Shown here piece after piece: positions 13,701-26,880 of a DNA stretch of 64,000 bases. The notes below the pieces were generated by a model. It saw nothing but the letters and a program-made list of their open reading frames with translations, was not told the origin of the DNA and made no database searches. Every line of letters starts with the position of its first letter. The first letter of the stretch is position 1. A program made the position numbers and the translations under genes. Source of the stretch: Pelecanus crispus (lineage: Eukaryota > Chordata > Aves > Pelecaniformes > Pelecanidae). The stretch is from assembly GCF_030463565.1 (NCBI RefSeq), contig NC_134644.1, positions 150,127,967 through 150,191,966 of the forward strand, written 5' to 3'.

Positions 13701-16700
13701 CACCCCACGTTGTCTTTCGCACAGTGTTTTACTTCTTTGTGTTGCTACTGTATGGAGGACATGATACAGTTTGGGGCTTTAAACTCTTTAATCATTCCAA
13801 ATATTTCATGAGCAGTCCGCCTCAAAGAAGGTATTTTAACAAGTTAACCGTGGGGAGAATTCCTAATTGCAAATTTTGGTTTTTATTTATGGCAAACCAG
13901 CAGGTCAGCCCTGCTCCAAATGAAGTGAGCTATCAGCAGGGTGTTCTGCCAGGGCTTTGAGGGTATCTCCGTCAGCATGGTAAAAACTCTCAGTGAGGGG
14001 TGCTGGCTGTCTTGCAAATATGAAGGTGTCAGTTACGTGATTTAAGGGCTCATATAGACTAAACATCAAAGGGGAAGGAGAAAAATATGCAGATTTGCAT
14101 TTTCAAAGTGTGCTTGGTTTTGGAGAATGTCATGTTGATGATCAGTTATTTTTTATGATAGAACTGAAAAGAAAGTCAAATGCTGAGATGCTGAGCAAAC
14201 AGTGGTAGGTACTTCACTACAAGAGTGTGCAATAAGGAAGCTGCAGGATGCATAGCAATGGCATCGTACTGTTACCTACCTACCAACTTGCCAACCGAGT
14301 TTGACTTAGTTTCAGAACACTATCAGAATCACTTGAAACATTGACTGAATGAGATGCTGAGTTAGTACAGAATAGAAGGTACTGCTCTCCAAAGTGACAA
14401 ATGTGTATCATTCTGGTCTGCAGAGATGGGGTTTCCGTATGCCATGCCGAAGTCACTTGTATTCCAAAGGTTTTTATGTAGATGTTTGACACTAAATGAG
14501 TTGCAACAGAAGTGATGAGTTAGAATTGCATGTTACTGCAATTAAACTTTCTCTGTGCTTTTACCAGTCCCTTACTGAATACCAATGTGATTTGGGAAAT
14601 CTCGGCAATGTTGGCTCAGTTAAGATTTACCAAAGTTGCTTCAGACTATAATCAAACGTGTTCAGATGTGCATGCCTATAAAATGCTTTACAGTCACAAT
14701 ACAGTAATAAACTTTACATCAGTAATCTATATTGGGACACACAGCAGAAAGCAGTGTGATTGTGAGATGTGCTTTTGAAGTGATGTTTATACTGCACTTG
14801 GGCATCAGTTGCCAAATAATGCTATTTCAGTAGAATTATATTGGTATTTATGACGCCATTTGTTATACAAAGTGGAGGGTGAAAAATTAGGCATATGATT
14901 TAAACTATCAATGTTACTTCTGGCATGAGGGATCCTAGGAGGACATTTTGGACATTTGGAGGAGCCTGTGATGAAGAGAAGCCAAGAGCGTCTTTGGTTT
15001 CTATAATTAGAAGAACATTAGCAGCCTGGATCTGTCTCTCTTTAGAAGACACAATATAAAATATACAGTACTAGAGAGCTTCAGTGTCCACACACACATG
15101 CACCTGGTACGGGTGGCTCCATTTTATGTAGCTTTTAACCTAGATTTCCTAGCTGCATTTCCCAATACATACAAAAGATTTATAATTGGAACAAACTTCA
15201 TCCAATTAAACTTTCTGCACCAACAGAACCATAAAGAAGTGTTTTTCTTGCTCTGGAAGTAACAAATCCACCTGTGGTATATCTCTGCACTTCATGAAGG
15301 ACATACCATGGACCTGTAATTATATATAGTGTATATAAAAGGTGTTACATTGCATGTACAGTGCTTGCAGTTTGCCTCTACATGGGCTGCAGAAAAAGGC
15401 AAGTATTGGCTAACTGTGTTTGAATTGCTATCATGTGCTCAGCAAGCCAACCACCAAGGGGATTCAGGACAGACTGCTGAAGGGAGCAAACCCAGTTGAC
15501 ATTTTCACAGTATAAAGCCACCAGCTCCTATGGCATGTTTTCCAGGCATGGCTGGCAAGCAAGTGATTTCCATTGGTGACTCCATATTAAGCAGTAGATG
15601 GGTAAATTGGCAGAGGGTGTGACACTATGAGAAAGTTGAGTGCTTTTCTTAGCATAGAAAAAAATAATATGGATGAGACCGGAAGTTTCTGTAAAGCTCT
15701 GTGGCAAACCTCTGCCTGCGGTGAACACTGGTGAGTAGAACTGGATGGCATGCCCTAGAGTTTGCTCAAGAGAGCAAATTTTGCAAACTTGGAAGAGAGC
15801 AGGAAAAGAGGAATCACTCCATAGATATTCGTAGTAATGATGCTGATACTATTCAGTTGCTTTAAAGTTGGTGATAGCTCAAAGCTCAGTTTTTCGGTGC
15901 ATACAGCTTAATGTGCTAAAGAATAAAGCACACCTGGCAGAAAGTCTAAGCAGGCCCCCAAGTAAAGTGGTGAGTTACTGCTTGAAACCTGACTAGCGTC
16001 TAAAAATACAAAACTGGGAAGTGTTTGCTGTGTAAGTTACAGGCAGTAATAAATTACAATTACGGAAGATGTGTTGTTTTAATTCTGCTTGACTGTACTT
16101 AAAAATCAGTGTTGGTTCTCAATAGGATGGAAGAAGATGATTTATCACTAAACTGAGATTGTTAATAAAAAACAATGATCATGACTTCTACTAGGTATAA
16201 GTGAAAAAAAAATCCAAACAAATCTGTAAACAGAACATGCCTGATGAGCAAAACTGGGGGGAATATCTACATTCTTCTATGTTAAAAAAGAAGTGAGCTT
16301 TCAAAAGAAGGGGGAAAAACCCATAATTGCATAATGAAAAAGGGAATAAAATCTGGCAACATTCCCAGTGTTGAGCCATACTCAAATGAATCCATAAATT
16401 AAACATTAACTAATCTCACTAATGGAACTAAAAGGAAGTAAATACTATTTGATGTATATTAGCTTTTCTTAGAAGGTCTGCCTCTCCTATCAATCAAAGA
16501 CCTGTGACCTCTCTGACCACAAACTCAGCACAGTATTAAAAACTGTCACTGTGATTTCCTTTGCTCAAGCAATCTGGCAAGCAATGAGGCACTGCTGGCA
16601 ACACAACAACCTATTTATCCAACAGCTCCATCTCATCCTCATATGCTGTATTTCATGTTCTATAATTGGCTACAGACTATGGATAAAATGTACCAGTCAG

Positions 16701-19700
16701 TTTAATACTGTGTCCAGCATAAGCATTCAGGCCAAGAGACCAAAAAAACCTCCAAGCCTGACCTTCCACTGAGTTGCTGGAGTAAAAGGTCAAGTGTAAA
16801 TCCCAGGATGTTTGAATCCGAGTAGTAAAGAGGAGTGTGGGGTACAATCCCAATACTGTGTCCAATGATTAAATAGATACTGTTATGTCTGATGCCTGCA
16901 GTTTTAAAGGCTTTCACAAAACTATCCAGATCCCCACACTATTGAGAGAAGCAATAAATATACTTAAAGGACTGGAAGCAGTGTCTGATGTGTAGAGAAC
17001 TGATTTATCAAAAAGACTTGGAGAAGACTTCATTGTAGAGTAGAAGTTATTAGGGTACGAGATGCTAAAGGACTCATTAGCCTGATGGAGGAAGAGATGA
17101 TGAGTTTTAGTTGGATACAAATCACCTGCGCTTACCAGTTTTGTTGGTAAGAGTTAGAACCAAGCTGCTGAGATTAGTAGTGGTGTCTCCACTTCTCAGT
17201 GTCTTCAGGCATGCTGAGCCAGCAGAGGGGAAAAGCCAAAGCTCTTCTACCCCCCTGGGCATAAGGTGGGGCACAAGGTTCACTAGCTCCGTTTAGCTAG
17301 GAGAACTAAAATTATGACAGAAATTCACAGAATTCCCAAGGCAAAAGGAGAAAGAATTGATGTTCTTTATTTATTGCTAAGGTACTGGTTAGTGGTGTAG
17401 AAATGCTGCAGGGTAGAAAGTTTCAAAGAATAAACATGCTTTTAACACACCATAGTCCATCTTTAGATGTACTTTTCAGGCTCTGTTTGACTTCAGATAC
17501 TTCACTTTCATGTATTCATCTCATAAGTATTTTTACTAACATCAGTTATCTTCAGTCAAACTTGCATTAGCACTTTTAAAATTTCCACTGAACTTGCTAA
17601 CCAAAAATGATTCTAATGAGTAATCCAAATGCTCAAAATTAGTAAACTTGTTGTGCCTTTATTTTTCTTTTAATCAATATTTAGATCAGTCCAACCTGCT
17701 TCTGTAACAAAACAGTTCTTGTGTACCACCACGGTAAGGTTCACCTATACTGCATGAATTTCTTTGGTCTATACCTTCTGTGTTCGGACATTTAAGAAGA
17801 AACAAACATGTATGTGTCTCCCCCCTGACGAACACCAGAGCCAGACAGAGCTACAAGACACTTGAAATTTTCAGATCCGTCATGTCTTCTGATTTGGCAA
17901 TGTCACGAGGCAGCAGCTGAGACTTGTGATAGTTCCTGTCTAACCCTGAGGGAGAAAACCTCCATTATGAGCCACAGCCAGGGTTTCTGGTGGTTAGTGA
18001 CTGCAGGACCTGCTGTCTACAGGTGCTCTTGTGTGGTGGCTGGCTGGCTGACTAATTAGTACCCCTCAGTTTTGTTTTAAATAGTTGCATCAGGGGAAGC
18101 CCTTGTGTATCGCTTTCCCTGGTACCCCTGTGTGCTTTTATTAGAAACTACCTAGTGAGTTGAGCAGGTGACCCACATGGGGCTGAGGAACATGCATAAG
18201 AAGGAAGGAGCGGCCAAAAGAGGCAGTTAGGCACCAACACCAAACCTCTGGTGCTGCTGAGAAACCCCAGGAGATCAGTGTGCTGTGCTGCCTGGGGCTT
18301 GCCGTGTGCTCCTGGTGTGGCTCTGGAGGGACCAAGACCCCTTAGCAGTGTGGGGGCGTTAGGCTGATGGCCATCTAATGGGTGGTGGCTCGAAAGAGCG
18401 TAGCTCAGGGGAGTCTGGGGCCTACACCACTTCTAAATACTTCCCTGCACAAGGGACGAGGGCTTTGGGGTCTGCTGATGGAGGGAAATAAGGAGCAATG
18501 GCCCAGCTCTGCCAGTCCCGCAAATGAGATGTCCCAGTGAAGGGGTGGGGAAGGAGTTGCAGTTGCTTTGACTGCCTGAGGTCCCCTTACAGGTAAGGAA
18601 CCCTGAAACAATGGTGAACAGTAATGCCACAGCCCAAAAGCCCTGACAGCTACACACGGTTTCAAACGCCCCTGGGCTATCACTTGATGAGCTGGTGGGG
18701 CATGGTGGGTCAAGGTGGGATCTACACATACCAGACTCGGGGAGAACACAGGAGAAACAACTCCATTAGCAGCATGGCCAAGAATAATCAGAAAGTCCCA
18801 TAGTGTGGTTGGCCTTGAAAAAAGTGTTAAGAAAGGCTGAAAGCTATCCATGGTCTCACCCTACAGGCTGGGACTTACAGATCTTCCAGAAAGACAAGGA
18901 AGAGGCCATGGCAGATTAGGCTAGAAGGTCCTTTAGACATCTGGCACCATGAGCCGAAGACTCACACAGGGGAAAGGTCAGAGCTCAGCTAATGCTGTTG
19001 GAGGAATTGGAGCAAGAGATCAAATCTGTCCGATGCGTAACTTTACTCCCCAAAGAAGGAAATGCCCATACTGCATCAAGTGAACACTGTTTACTGCTGT
19101 CTTCAGGTCTGGACAAAGCCCTACTGCTATAGGATTCATGAGCCTATTGGTACCTTCAGCGGTGGTTTTAATTGTTGCTCATACCATATGAATCATTTAC
19201 TTGTTTTCTAGAATATAGTAAATTACTTAAACAGCCACTATATTCTTGGTTTTGTGTTTTGCAGGGGGAACAGGTGAAGTTGGTAATAGAAACTTGTTCA
19301 GTCTGTTAGGGTGTTAACTGCTGTCGCCTGGTCAGCAGGGAGGAGGGATGGACTCTGTGGTAAGCACATATTCAATTTGTAATAGTGCTGACCCCATCAA
19401 CTAGTCCTAGGGGTGGAACGTATTGGGCATAAATTGCAGGTTTTTGGTAGCTGGGGCTGCAGGGGTGCCCTGTGTGGGAGGATGCCATGCCCTGTGCTGG
19501 TCACAGCCAGTGCCAGATGGCTCTAACTCCAGTGTACATGTCTTCTGCATGCCAAAACTTCAGTGAGGGGAGTCTGTGGCAACCCTGTGCAAACGTGCTT
19601 AAGAAAGAACAGCAGGGGCAAGGGGGAGGAGAAGGGGAGGGGACACAAAAGAGCCACCTGAGGAGAAAAGAGAGAGGCACATGGAAGGACACATTGTTGG

Positions 19701-22700
19701 CGACATGATGGGGCACGTACTTTTGGAAGGAGGCGCTCCATACTGGAGGAGGTACACCTCTGAGGAGACTGCAGCGCATGGAGACCATATTGTATCTGAC
19801 ACTGAAGAAAGATGTCCGGTACATGTTACCAAATTGCAAATCTGCTGCCAGGCAAATAATTAGATAATTGCCTAACCTATTTTTGAGGTTTCAAGTGAAT
19901 GTAGCACAGATGGTTTCTTCTCATCCAAAATGTTAAAATTAATCTGTGAGGCTAGCATGGATGGGAAGGCCAGAAGAAAAAAGAAAGAGCTGGATCTCAG
20001 TGTACTCCAGAGCTCATCAGCCTTCTTGTGAGTCTTATATCTTCACAGCAAAACTGAGAGGCTTTCAAGTCAGAAAAGGGGAAAAGGAAGGAGGCAGTAA
20101 GGCGAGCTTATTCTTGGAGAACATTTGAGCTCTTGGCTTTTCTGATTTACAAGGGCAATGTATCAAAATATTTTAATGATATGTTTTTTTAAAATCAGCA
20201 ATTTTAAGAACTATGAAGCTGTGTCCCAGGGGAGCTAGAGTTGCAAATGCAGTTTACCATCATGAAAGAAAATGTGTAATTATATCAGTTGTCTAAGAGA
20301 TTAGAATCACTATCTTCTATAAAGCAAATCATAACAAAATATCCCAGAAGTGAGTTAAAAAGGTCCAGGCATTTCTCTCAACAAATTTTTAAAGGTCAAA
20401 AGAGAGCTTAAAAAAAAAAGGGGGGGTGGGGGTGGAAATTGTTTGTTGACCATTGTTTGGTACTGAAACATGAGAATTTCACTAGCTCTGTGCAAGCAGC
20501 TGCACACCAAGCTGTGTCATTGCAATGGCTCTCTTACAGACTTCTAAGATGTATTCCGAGTTGTAACATGCTGGAGAAAAACACTGTTCTCACTCTGATC
20601 TTTTTTACACAAACCAGGAGAATGAATGAGCTCTTGGACCCATGTTGAATTGTGGCAGCAGTCCTATTTTATTGCATGTTGGCCAGTCTTTGTGGCAGAT
20701 AGTGTTAGACATTTATTGGAGGGTTACTTCTTTTAGAAAGCATGAGTAGTTTTTAATCTTTGTTGCATTAAATATTTCTGTAGCCCTGAATACTTTAATC
20801 ATTTGCAGCCACCCTGAAACACAGGCTCTGAAGCAAGCCAAACAACAGCTTGGACTCTTAAAATGACTGTTTACTACAATCATAGTCCATTTCCCAATGT
20901 TGTCACCGCCCTGTGCCCAAGAACAATACCCAGACCTTGGTTTCTGGACAATGTTTAACCTTTTTCTTATCTTGTCTTAACCTGGCCAAATACAACACAA
21001 TTAACAACTTCTTTGCTCACTCTGGAGCATGTGGCTAATCCTACAAGCGGAAGATGTGGTTCCCTTGAGCTGCCCTTTTGTGTATGTGCTGTAGGCAATG
21101 CTGAGCAACAGTGCAATTGAATTATTCAAGGCCAATTGAACTATGCTCCACCATCTCTGTGGACTGTGAGTACAGACAGACGGTGGGAATGATAGGCAGC
21201 TTCCAAGCCACCTGTCCTCTTCAAGCAATCTTGTTCAGATAGGTTGGGAAGAGGAGTACCGGTAACCAATTTTAGTGAGCAGCAGAAAGCACAAGAAAAT
21301 GCCAAATGGATCAAAGCATCCTCTGGCAGGAGGAAGAAGTTGTTCCCTGGAGTGAGAAGATCATGGGGGACACATGGGGGAGTACAGAGCAGAAGCAGGA
21401 CACAGAAGATACTGGATTTTTTTAGCAGCTTGCAGCACAGAGAAGAATTGGCAATAAACCGTAGTTGGGCTGGGTCCTTCCCCAGCTGGCTAGCGCAGCT
21501 CTCAGGATGTGCTGTGGGGAACGAGTGGCTGTACCAAATGAGTTTAGCGATTTGCAGCTCTGCTGTGGTACGGAAGGGCAGGCGGGAGCTGTGAGTCTGC
21601 ATTTCTCTTCTGGATATGTCCTACAGCCTACACACCAACCTGTGGCTGAGCAAGGGTGTGTCAGGTTTTGACCCTGTGCAGTGTTTAATTTCAGAACCAA
21701 ATGTTCCCTTGGAAAAATTTCTTACCGTATCATGGATCCCACTGGAAAGTTTATCTGTTTCTTCAGCACAGCTAAAACAAGTGCTTGTGAGTAGGCTGTT
21801 GATTCACTTCAGTTTATACCACTTTCTGAGCAAGGCAGTGATACTGATCCTGTTCAAGTTTTGATGTACAAAGATGATAATCTGGAGTGTCTCTTGTATC
21901 TCTAGGAACCTTGACAAATCTCATGTGTCACCCAGTTCGGAAGTCATCCCTGGTGCATCCTAAATGATCTTCCACCATTCGGGGTGTCAGATAAGATATG
22001 GTGGATTCACAGCCATCTCTGTAAGAAGCATTTGTTGTTTCTTGTTTTATAAAGCAAAGTGAACGGCACGGAGGCTTGAACTACAGAAGCTGTGGTTATG
22101 GGTCTGTAACTGTGGCAATACTTGGGCTCTGAAACAAATTAGTAAACACTGAGTTTTGTATATTTGCAAACACTTCATTTCTGTTGAATTTCTTCTCTCT
22201 TGATACACACTCAACAACATGGCCATTAAAGGTTTGTGTAACAGTACCAGTAAGTGGGTTTCCTTCTCCTAAGCGGTGGCTGCTGAAGACCATTCAGCAT
22301 CGCTGCTAGCAGAGGGGCTCATGGCAGCAGGGGCCGCATGTGTTGGTGGTCAGGCTGAGAAGGAGACCAACATGCTGCCAGCCTCCGACAGAAACTGCAG
22401 AAACTGCTGACAGGTGCCAATGTCCCACCAGCCAACCCTCCTTCCATAGAGCTCGCTCAGAGCTGAAGCAGGAAAGCAAGTTCTCCTCTGGATGAGATTT
22501 TGCAGAGAAAGCTGCACGCTCGAGTTGCAGCAGCCAAAGTGTCTTCTCAAAATCCATTTGCCTGCAAGAAAAGTGGATTGCTGTGCATTGGAGCCCAGTG
22601 ACCTCGTGCTGTAATCTGTGCTGTGACCACCCCCACTCCTACTGCCCCTGGCATCTTTTTGTTTTAATTCAATTTGTGGCTATATGTCTTTGCCTCCACA

Positions 22701-22948
22701 GCTGGCAGCAAGGGGAGCGGGTGGGTGTCCCCAGAGCCAATGGGACTCCGTGCAAGTCCACAGCAGCGCTTGTGCCTGTGCAGTCTGTTGCTGATGAGAG
22801 CTGAAGACTAACTGCTGCAAGGCAGGGCCTAGGTCTTCCATCTGCAAAGTATGTAGTATGCCACAGAAATAAAAATAGAAAGGAGCAGATAGGACTTCAT
22901 CGTTTCTCTAAAATCTGCCTGTGATTTATATTTCTCTTCTAGAGTTGG
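7736..22948. other. Intergenic region MTDH to LTR, no gene seen
   Basis: This is about 15 kb of non-coding DNA. The longest open frames (for example 11702-12046 + and 21141-21602 -) overlap frames on the other strand, lack splice partners and show no recognisable protein. Homopolymer tracts occur at about 8501-8521, 9798-9812, 12883-12907 and 20410-20435. From about 17.8 kb GC content rises, and 19.6-19.8 kb is purine-rich and may hold an old LTR fragment. I recognise no gene, tRNA or clear mobile element. Confidence 0.6.
12883..12907 (+). repeat. Homopurine tract: A run followed by G run
   Basis: About 13 A are followed directly by about 12 G, then a short ggac repeat. It is a simple-sequence tract with strong purine asymmetry, likely length-variable. 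Confidence 0.9.
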
Positions 22949-24086
22949 TGTGGTGGGTTGACCCTGGCTGGATGCCAAGTGCCCACCAAAGGCTCTCTAT
23001 CACTCCCCTTCTCAACTGGACAGGGGAGAGAAAATATAACAAAAGGCTCATGGGTCAAGATAAGGACAGGGAGAGATCACTCAGCAATTACTGTCATGGG
23101 CAAAACAGATTCAAGTTGGGAAAATTAATTTAATTTATTACCAATATAAATCAGAGCAGGGTAATGAGAAATAAAACTAAATCTTAAAACACCTTCCCCC
23201 ACCCCTCCCTTTTTCCCAGGTTCAACTTCAGTCCTGATTTTCTCTACCTCCTCCCCCCAAGCAGCACAGGGGGATGGGGAATGGGGGTTGCGGTCAGTTC
23301 ATCACACGTCATCTCTGCCACTCCTTCCTCCTCAGGGGAGGACCCCTCACACTCTTCCTCTGCTCCAGCATGGGGTCCTTCCCACAGGAGACAGTCCTCC
23401 ATGAACTTCTCCAATGTGGTCCTTCCCGTGGTCTAGTTCTACATGAACTGCTCAGGCATGGGTCCCTTCCATGGGGTGCAGTCCTTCAGGAGCAGACTGC
23501 TCCAGAGTGGGTCCCCCACGCGGTCACAGGTCCTGCCAGCAAACCTGCTCCAGCCTGGACTCCTCTCTCCATGGGTCCACGGGTCCTGCCAGGAGCCTGC
23601 TCCAGTGCAGGCTTCCCACAGGGTCACAGCCTCCTTCAGGCACATCCACCTGCTCTGGTGTGGGGTCCTCCCCAGGCTGCAGGTGGATCTCTGCTCCACC
23701 ATGGGCCTCCATGGGCTGCAGGGGCACAGCTGCCTCACCATGGTCTTCACCAGGGGCTGCAGGGGAACCTCTGCTCCGGCACCTGGAGCACCTCCTCCCC
23801 CTCCTTCCTCACTGACCTTGGTGTCTGCACAGTCGTTCCTCTCACATATTCTCACTCCTCTCTCCAGCTGCAGTTTCTGTTGCACAGTTTTTCTCCCCCC
23901 TTCTTAAATATGTTATCCCAGAGGCCACCACCATCGCTGATGGGCTCGGCCTTGGCCAGTGGTGGATCCATCTTGGAGCCGGCTGGCATTGGCTCTATGA
24001 GACATGAGGGAAGCTTCTAGCAGCCTCTCACAGAAGCCACCCTTGTAGCCCCCGTGCTACCAAAACCTTGCCATGCAAACCCAATA
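22949..24086 (-). mobile_element. Solo-type LTR, avian class III ERV-like
   Basis: A roughly 1.14-kb GC-rich block begins TGTGGTGGGTTGACC and ends near GCAAACCCAATA. From memory it matches an abundant bird LTR, which I associate with ERVL-like elements, whose sense strand begins TGTTGGGTTTGC. On the minus strand a TATTTAAG box lies at 23903-23910 and AATAAA at 23134-23139, in the right order for U3-R-U5. The middle is built of loosely repeated 45-60-bp modules around 'tgctcc...gggtcc'. No provirus body adjoins, so it looks like a solo LTR. I saw no clear target-site duplication. Open frames on both strands (up to 248 codons) are by-products of its composition. Confidence 0.75.
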
Positions 24087-26330
24087 TAGTCAGTTATAAA
24101 TCAGGAGTGTGATACAATGCCTGATGTTTCCTGATCTTTCCCATCAGGCTTTTTGAATGGAAATTAATAATTATACAGGAAACTACTCTGAAGTAATTAG
24201 TGTTCACCTTCTCATTCTTCCTTTCTTTTTCTTCTGAGAATATCCAGATTAAAGCCATTGATGGAAAACCAAAAGCAAAAGAAGACATGCAGTTAATTTC
24301 TCCTTAGAGAGATGAGGGCTGTGCTGGGGGATGTTATAGGCAGCTACTGCCTCCAGCAGCTCCAGGGGCTGGGGTTCCTCCTGCCCGGCTGCTGGAGCCC
24401 AGCTTGTTGTGCCCATCCCAGGCTGATGGATGCAGCTGCTGCTTTCCCCTTTGCAGGCACGGGACACCGACGGGGATGGCTACGCAGATGCCACAGACCA
24501 GGTGCTGCCTTCAGCTGTGCCTTCTATGTGTAGGACTTGAAGAAGACCAAAGTACAGACCAGCTGGTTCAGCTTGACATTTGCAAATGAATAACCCCCCC
24601 CACCCCCGGTTTGGGGTCCAGCCACTGGCATGGAGCACCTCACTCCCCTCACTCCCGGTGATCCCCCCAGGAGCTGGCACTTACTCCTTGCAGCCTCCAC
24701 ACGCGCTGTGTGGAGAGTGAGGGTACACAGAGAGACAGTTAAGAAAGGCTTTATAGGAAGAGAGGGTGGTAGGGCACAAGGCTCAGTCAGACAAGTGTAC
24801 TTTACACACCACCGGCCCCTTTTACACTCCTGTCTGTCTGATCCCCACTTTGCTCCTTCCCAATCCCCTTCTCCTAATCATTCCTTCCTAAGTTTTGCAG
24901 AGTCCTCCTCAAATATCCTAAATCTTCATGTTCCTCTTGTTTGCCTCTTCTTATCAGTTGCAAAGTCCAGGTGACCCTCTCCAAAGCTGTGCCTGGAGCT
25001 CTTCAACGGCCCGTCAATCAGTAACCGGAGACTTTTGGTCTTTGCCATTGTCTCCTTGTCCCTTGCTCACCAGGTTTGCATCTGCATGTCCTTGTTTATC
25101 ACATCCCCCTTTACTTATTATCCCCTTTGCTTTGAAAAGGTCAGGTCCTTGGTCAGATAACCTTCATGAAGCAGATGCTCTTACCTTCCACGTACACTTA
25201 CAAGATGTACATATGAAGGTTCAGTCTCTAACTCGCTTACTCTCTGATATTAAAGGACAAGGTCTCTCAAGGTTACCAGTGAGATAGTGAGATAGTCCAG
25301 ACCACATTGTTTGGGATCTTCCTTTGGTCTCTCAAATATTTGTTTTGTCAATATGGATACTTCATTTTACTTGAATTTTAATGTCATTTTTGAATATGGA
25401 ACTTGGAAATACAGTATTTGTCTTATGCATATAATCTTGTCAAAATTATAAATTCAGTGTCAAGTGGCTTTTCTCTTTATGTCCCCCCCCCCCCAAAAAA
25501 AAACCCAACCCAGAAAGTTTTATAAGGAAAAGCTGAGAACAAAGGTTATGTCAAGTTCCTACTTAGAGTATTTTTAATTTAATTTACTATAGTGGCTTTA
25601 CAAGTAGGAATAAGGCATAGTTAGAAATGTTCCTCCGTGCCAAGTTAGCTTTTATCTTGGAGTTCCTGTTCTGTGCAGATGTATGTATGAAATAAAGAAG
25701 AGCCCCAAAGCATCCATATAGGGAAACATTTGAGTACTTTTCAGTGTTATATTTTGATGATAAATTGTGGCATTTGGTAGGAAGCCAAGATAGATGGCAG
25801 TAAATAAATTATTCTTAGGGTCAGGCTAGGCATACAGACCTCCTGGTAGAATTTTCTTTGTTATTTCCTCTAGAGAATGATACAAGTCTCAGATAATAAA
25901 AATATGAAAAAGTCAGCTGCTTGGTAGGAAGTTTAGCATCTATCTGCATCAGTGCTTGAACATGCAGCATTGGGTCCTTCCTCCTAACGCTGCTTTCCCC
26001 ACCACCATCAGGGCATTAACTACAGGTAGTGACAGTGAGGTTAATCTTGCCTATCAGTTACGTGGGGCAATTCCAGCCTCTTTAATAGCAGTGGCTTTGG
26101 GAGTGGATTAGGAGCGCACTGTGAAAGAAAAGAAATGCTCATGGCTTCAGAGTTTGGGGCAAATCCAAAGTGTTCCATGATCTCCTTTGGTATTATCTTT
26201 CTTTATACTGGAATGGAGTTTTATTTCTACTGGTTTGCCCATCAAGAATTACTAGACGAGCTACAAGCTTTGCTAAGGAAGCACAGTCAAGGGTTCGCTC
26301 TCATCACACTAATTCAGGCGCAGCAGTGCC
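24087..26330. other. Intergenic region upstream of LAPTM4B promoter
   Basis: No gene is seen. The stretch 24.3-25.3 kb is GC-richer, includes a C-run at 24595-24607 and looks like old unclassified repeat. A C12/A9-10 homopolymer junction lies at about 25484-25503. The remainder is ordinary AT-rich DNA. Confidence 0.5.
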
Positions 26331-26619
26331 TGGGAAGGGGTGGGTAAGGCCACCCGGAGAACGGCACTTTCCCACCATCCGTGACATGCCGGGGACACGC
26401 AGGCCAGGCTGTCAACTCACCGAACCCCCTCAACTTTGTGTTTTAAAATCCTTCCCTGCTTTGGTGCGATTGCTCCAGTGCTCTGGGTTTTTCTCCGGGT
26501 TGGTGGCTTGGTGTTGGTGCGGGCACGGGCACGGAGGGGCTGGGCTGGCTGAAGGCAGCACCGCGCTCTGCAGAGCTGCAGCTCCCACCCGGGGACCCGG
26601 CGGGGACCCCCCTCCGCCC

Positions 26620-26646
26620 CCGCCGCCGCCGCCGCCGCCGCCGCCG
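26620..26646 (+). repeat. (CCG)9 trinucleotide repeat
   Basis: Nine perfect CCG units lie about 140 bases before the LAPTM4B start codon. Read in the LAPTM4B frame they are part of a 14-proline run. Confidence 0.95.
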
Positions 26647-26784
26647 CCTGGTCTGGGTCCCGCCGCTCTCGGTCCCGCCCGCCGGGAGGGGCGGCCCCAG
26701 CCCCGGCCCCGGCCCCGGTCCCGCCCCCGCGGAGCGGCGCGGCGAGAGGCGCGGAGCGGCGCGGAGCCCGGAGGAGCGGCGGAG

Positions 26785-26880
26785 ATGCTGAGCTCGCCCT
26801 GGGCGCGCTTCTACTCCAACAGCTGCTGCCTCTGCTGCCATGTCCGCACCGGCACCATCATCCTCGGCGTCTGGTACCTG
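26785..26880 (+). CDS. LAPTM4B: LAPTM4B coding exon 1
   Basis: LAPTM4B is a late endosome/lysosome membrane protein. It is linked to leucine transporter recruitment, mTORC1 signalling, ceramide export and EGFR sorting. This exon codes 32 residues beginning [17 protein letters not shown]; the [17 protein letters not shown] block is the family hallmark. The start at 26785 sits in ggagATGc and matches the length of the short vertebrate isoform. The donor is CTG|gtaagg in phase 0. The frame stays open upstream for over 600 bases, so a longer N-terminal form like the human 35-kDa isoform is possible. The end of this exon starts the first membrane segment. Confidence 0.95.

Noticed and set aside
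21141..21602. 153-codon frame on - and 116-codon frame on + at the same place
   Set aside because: Two long frames on opposite strands reflect composition; neither shows a family motif or matching exons.
23274..24020. 248-codon open frame on the + strand
   Set aside because: It lies wholly inside the solo LTR, has long overlapping frames on both strands and codes low-complexity Ser/Pro/His text with no known domain.
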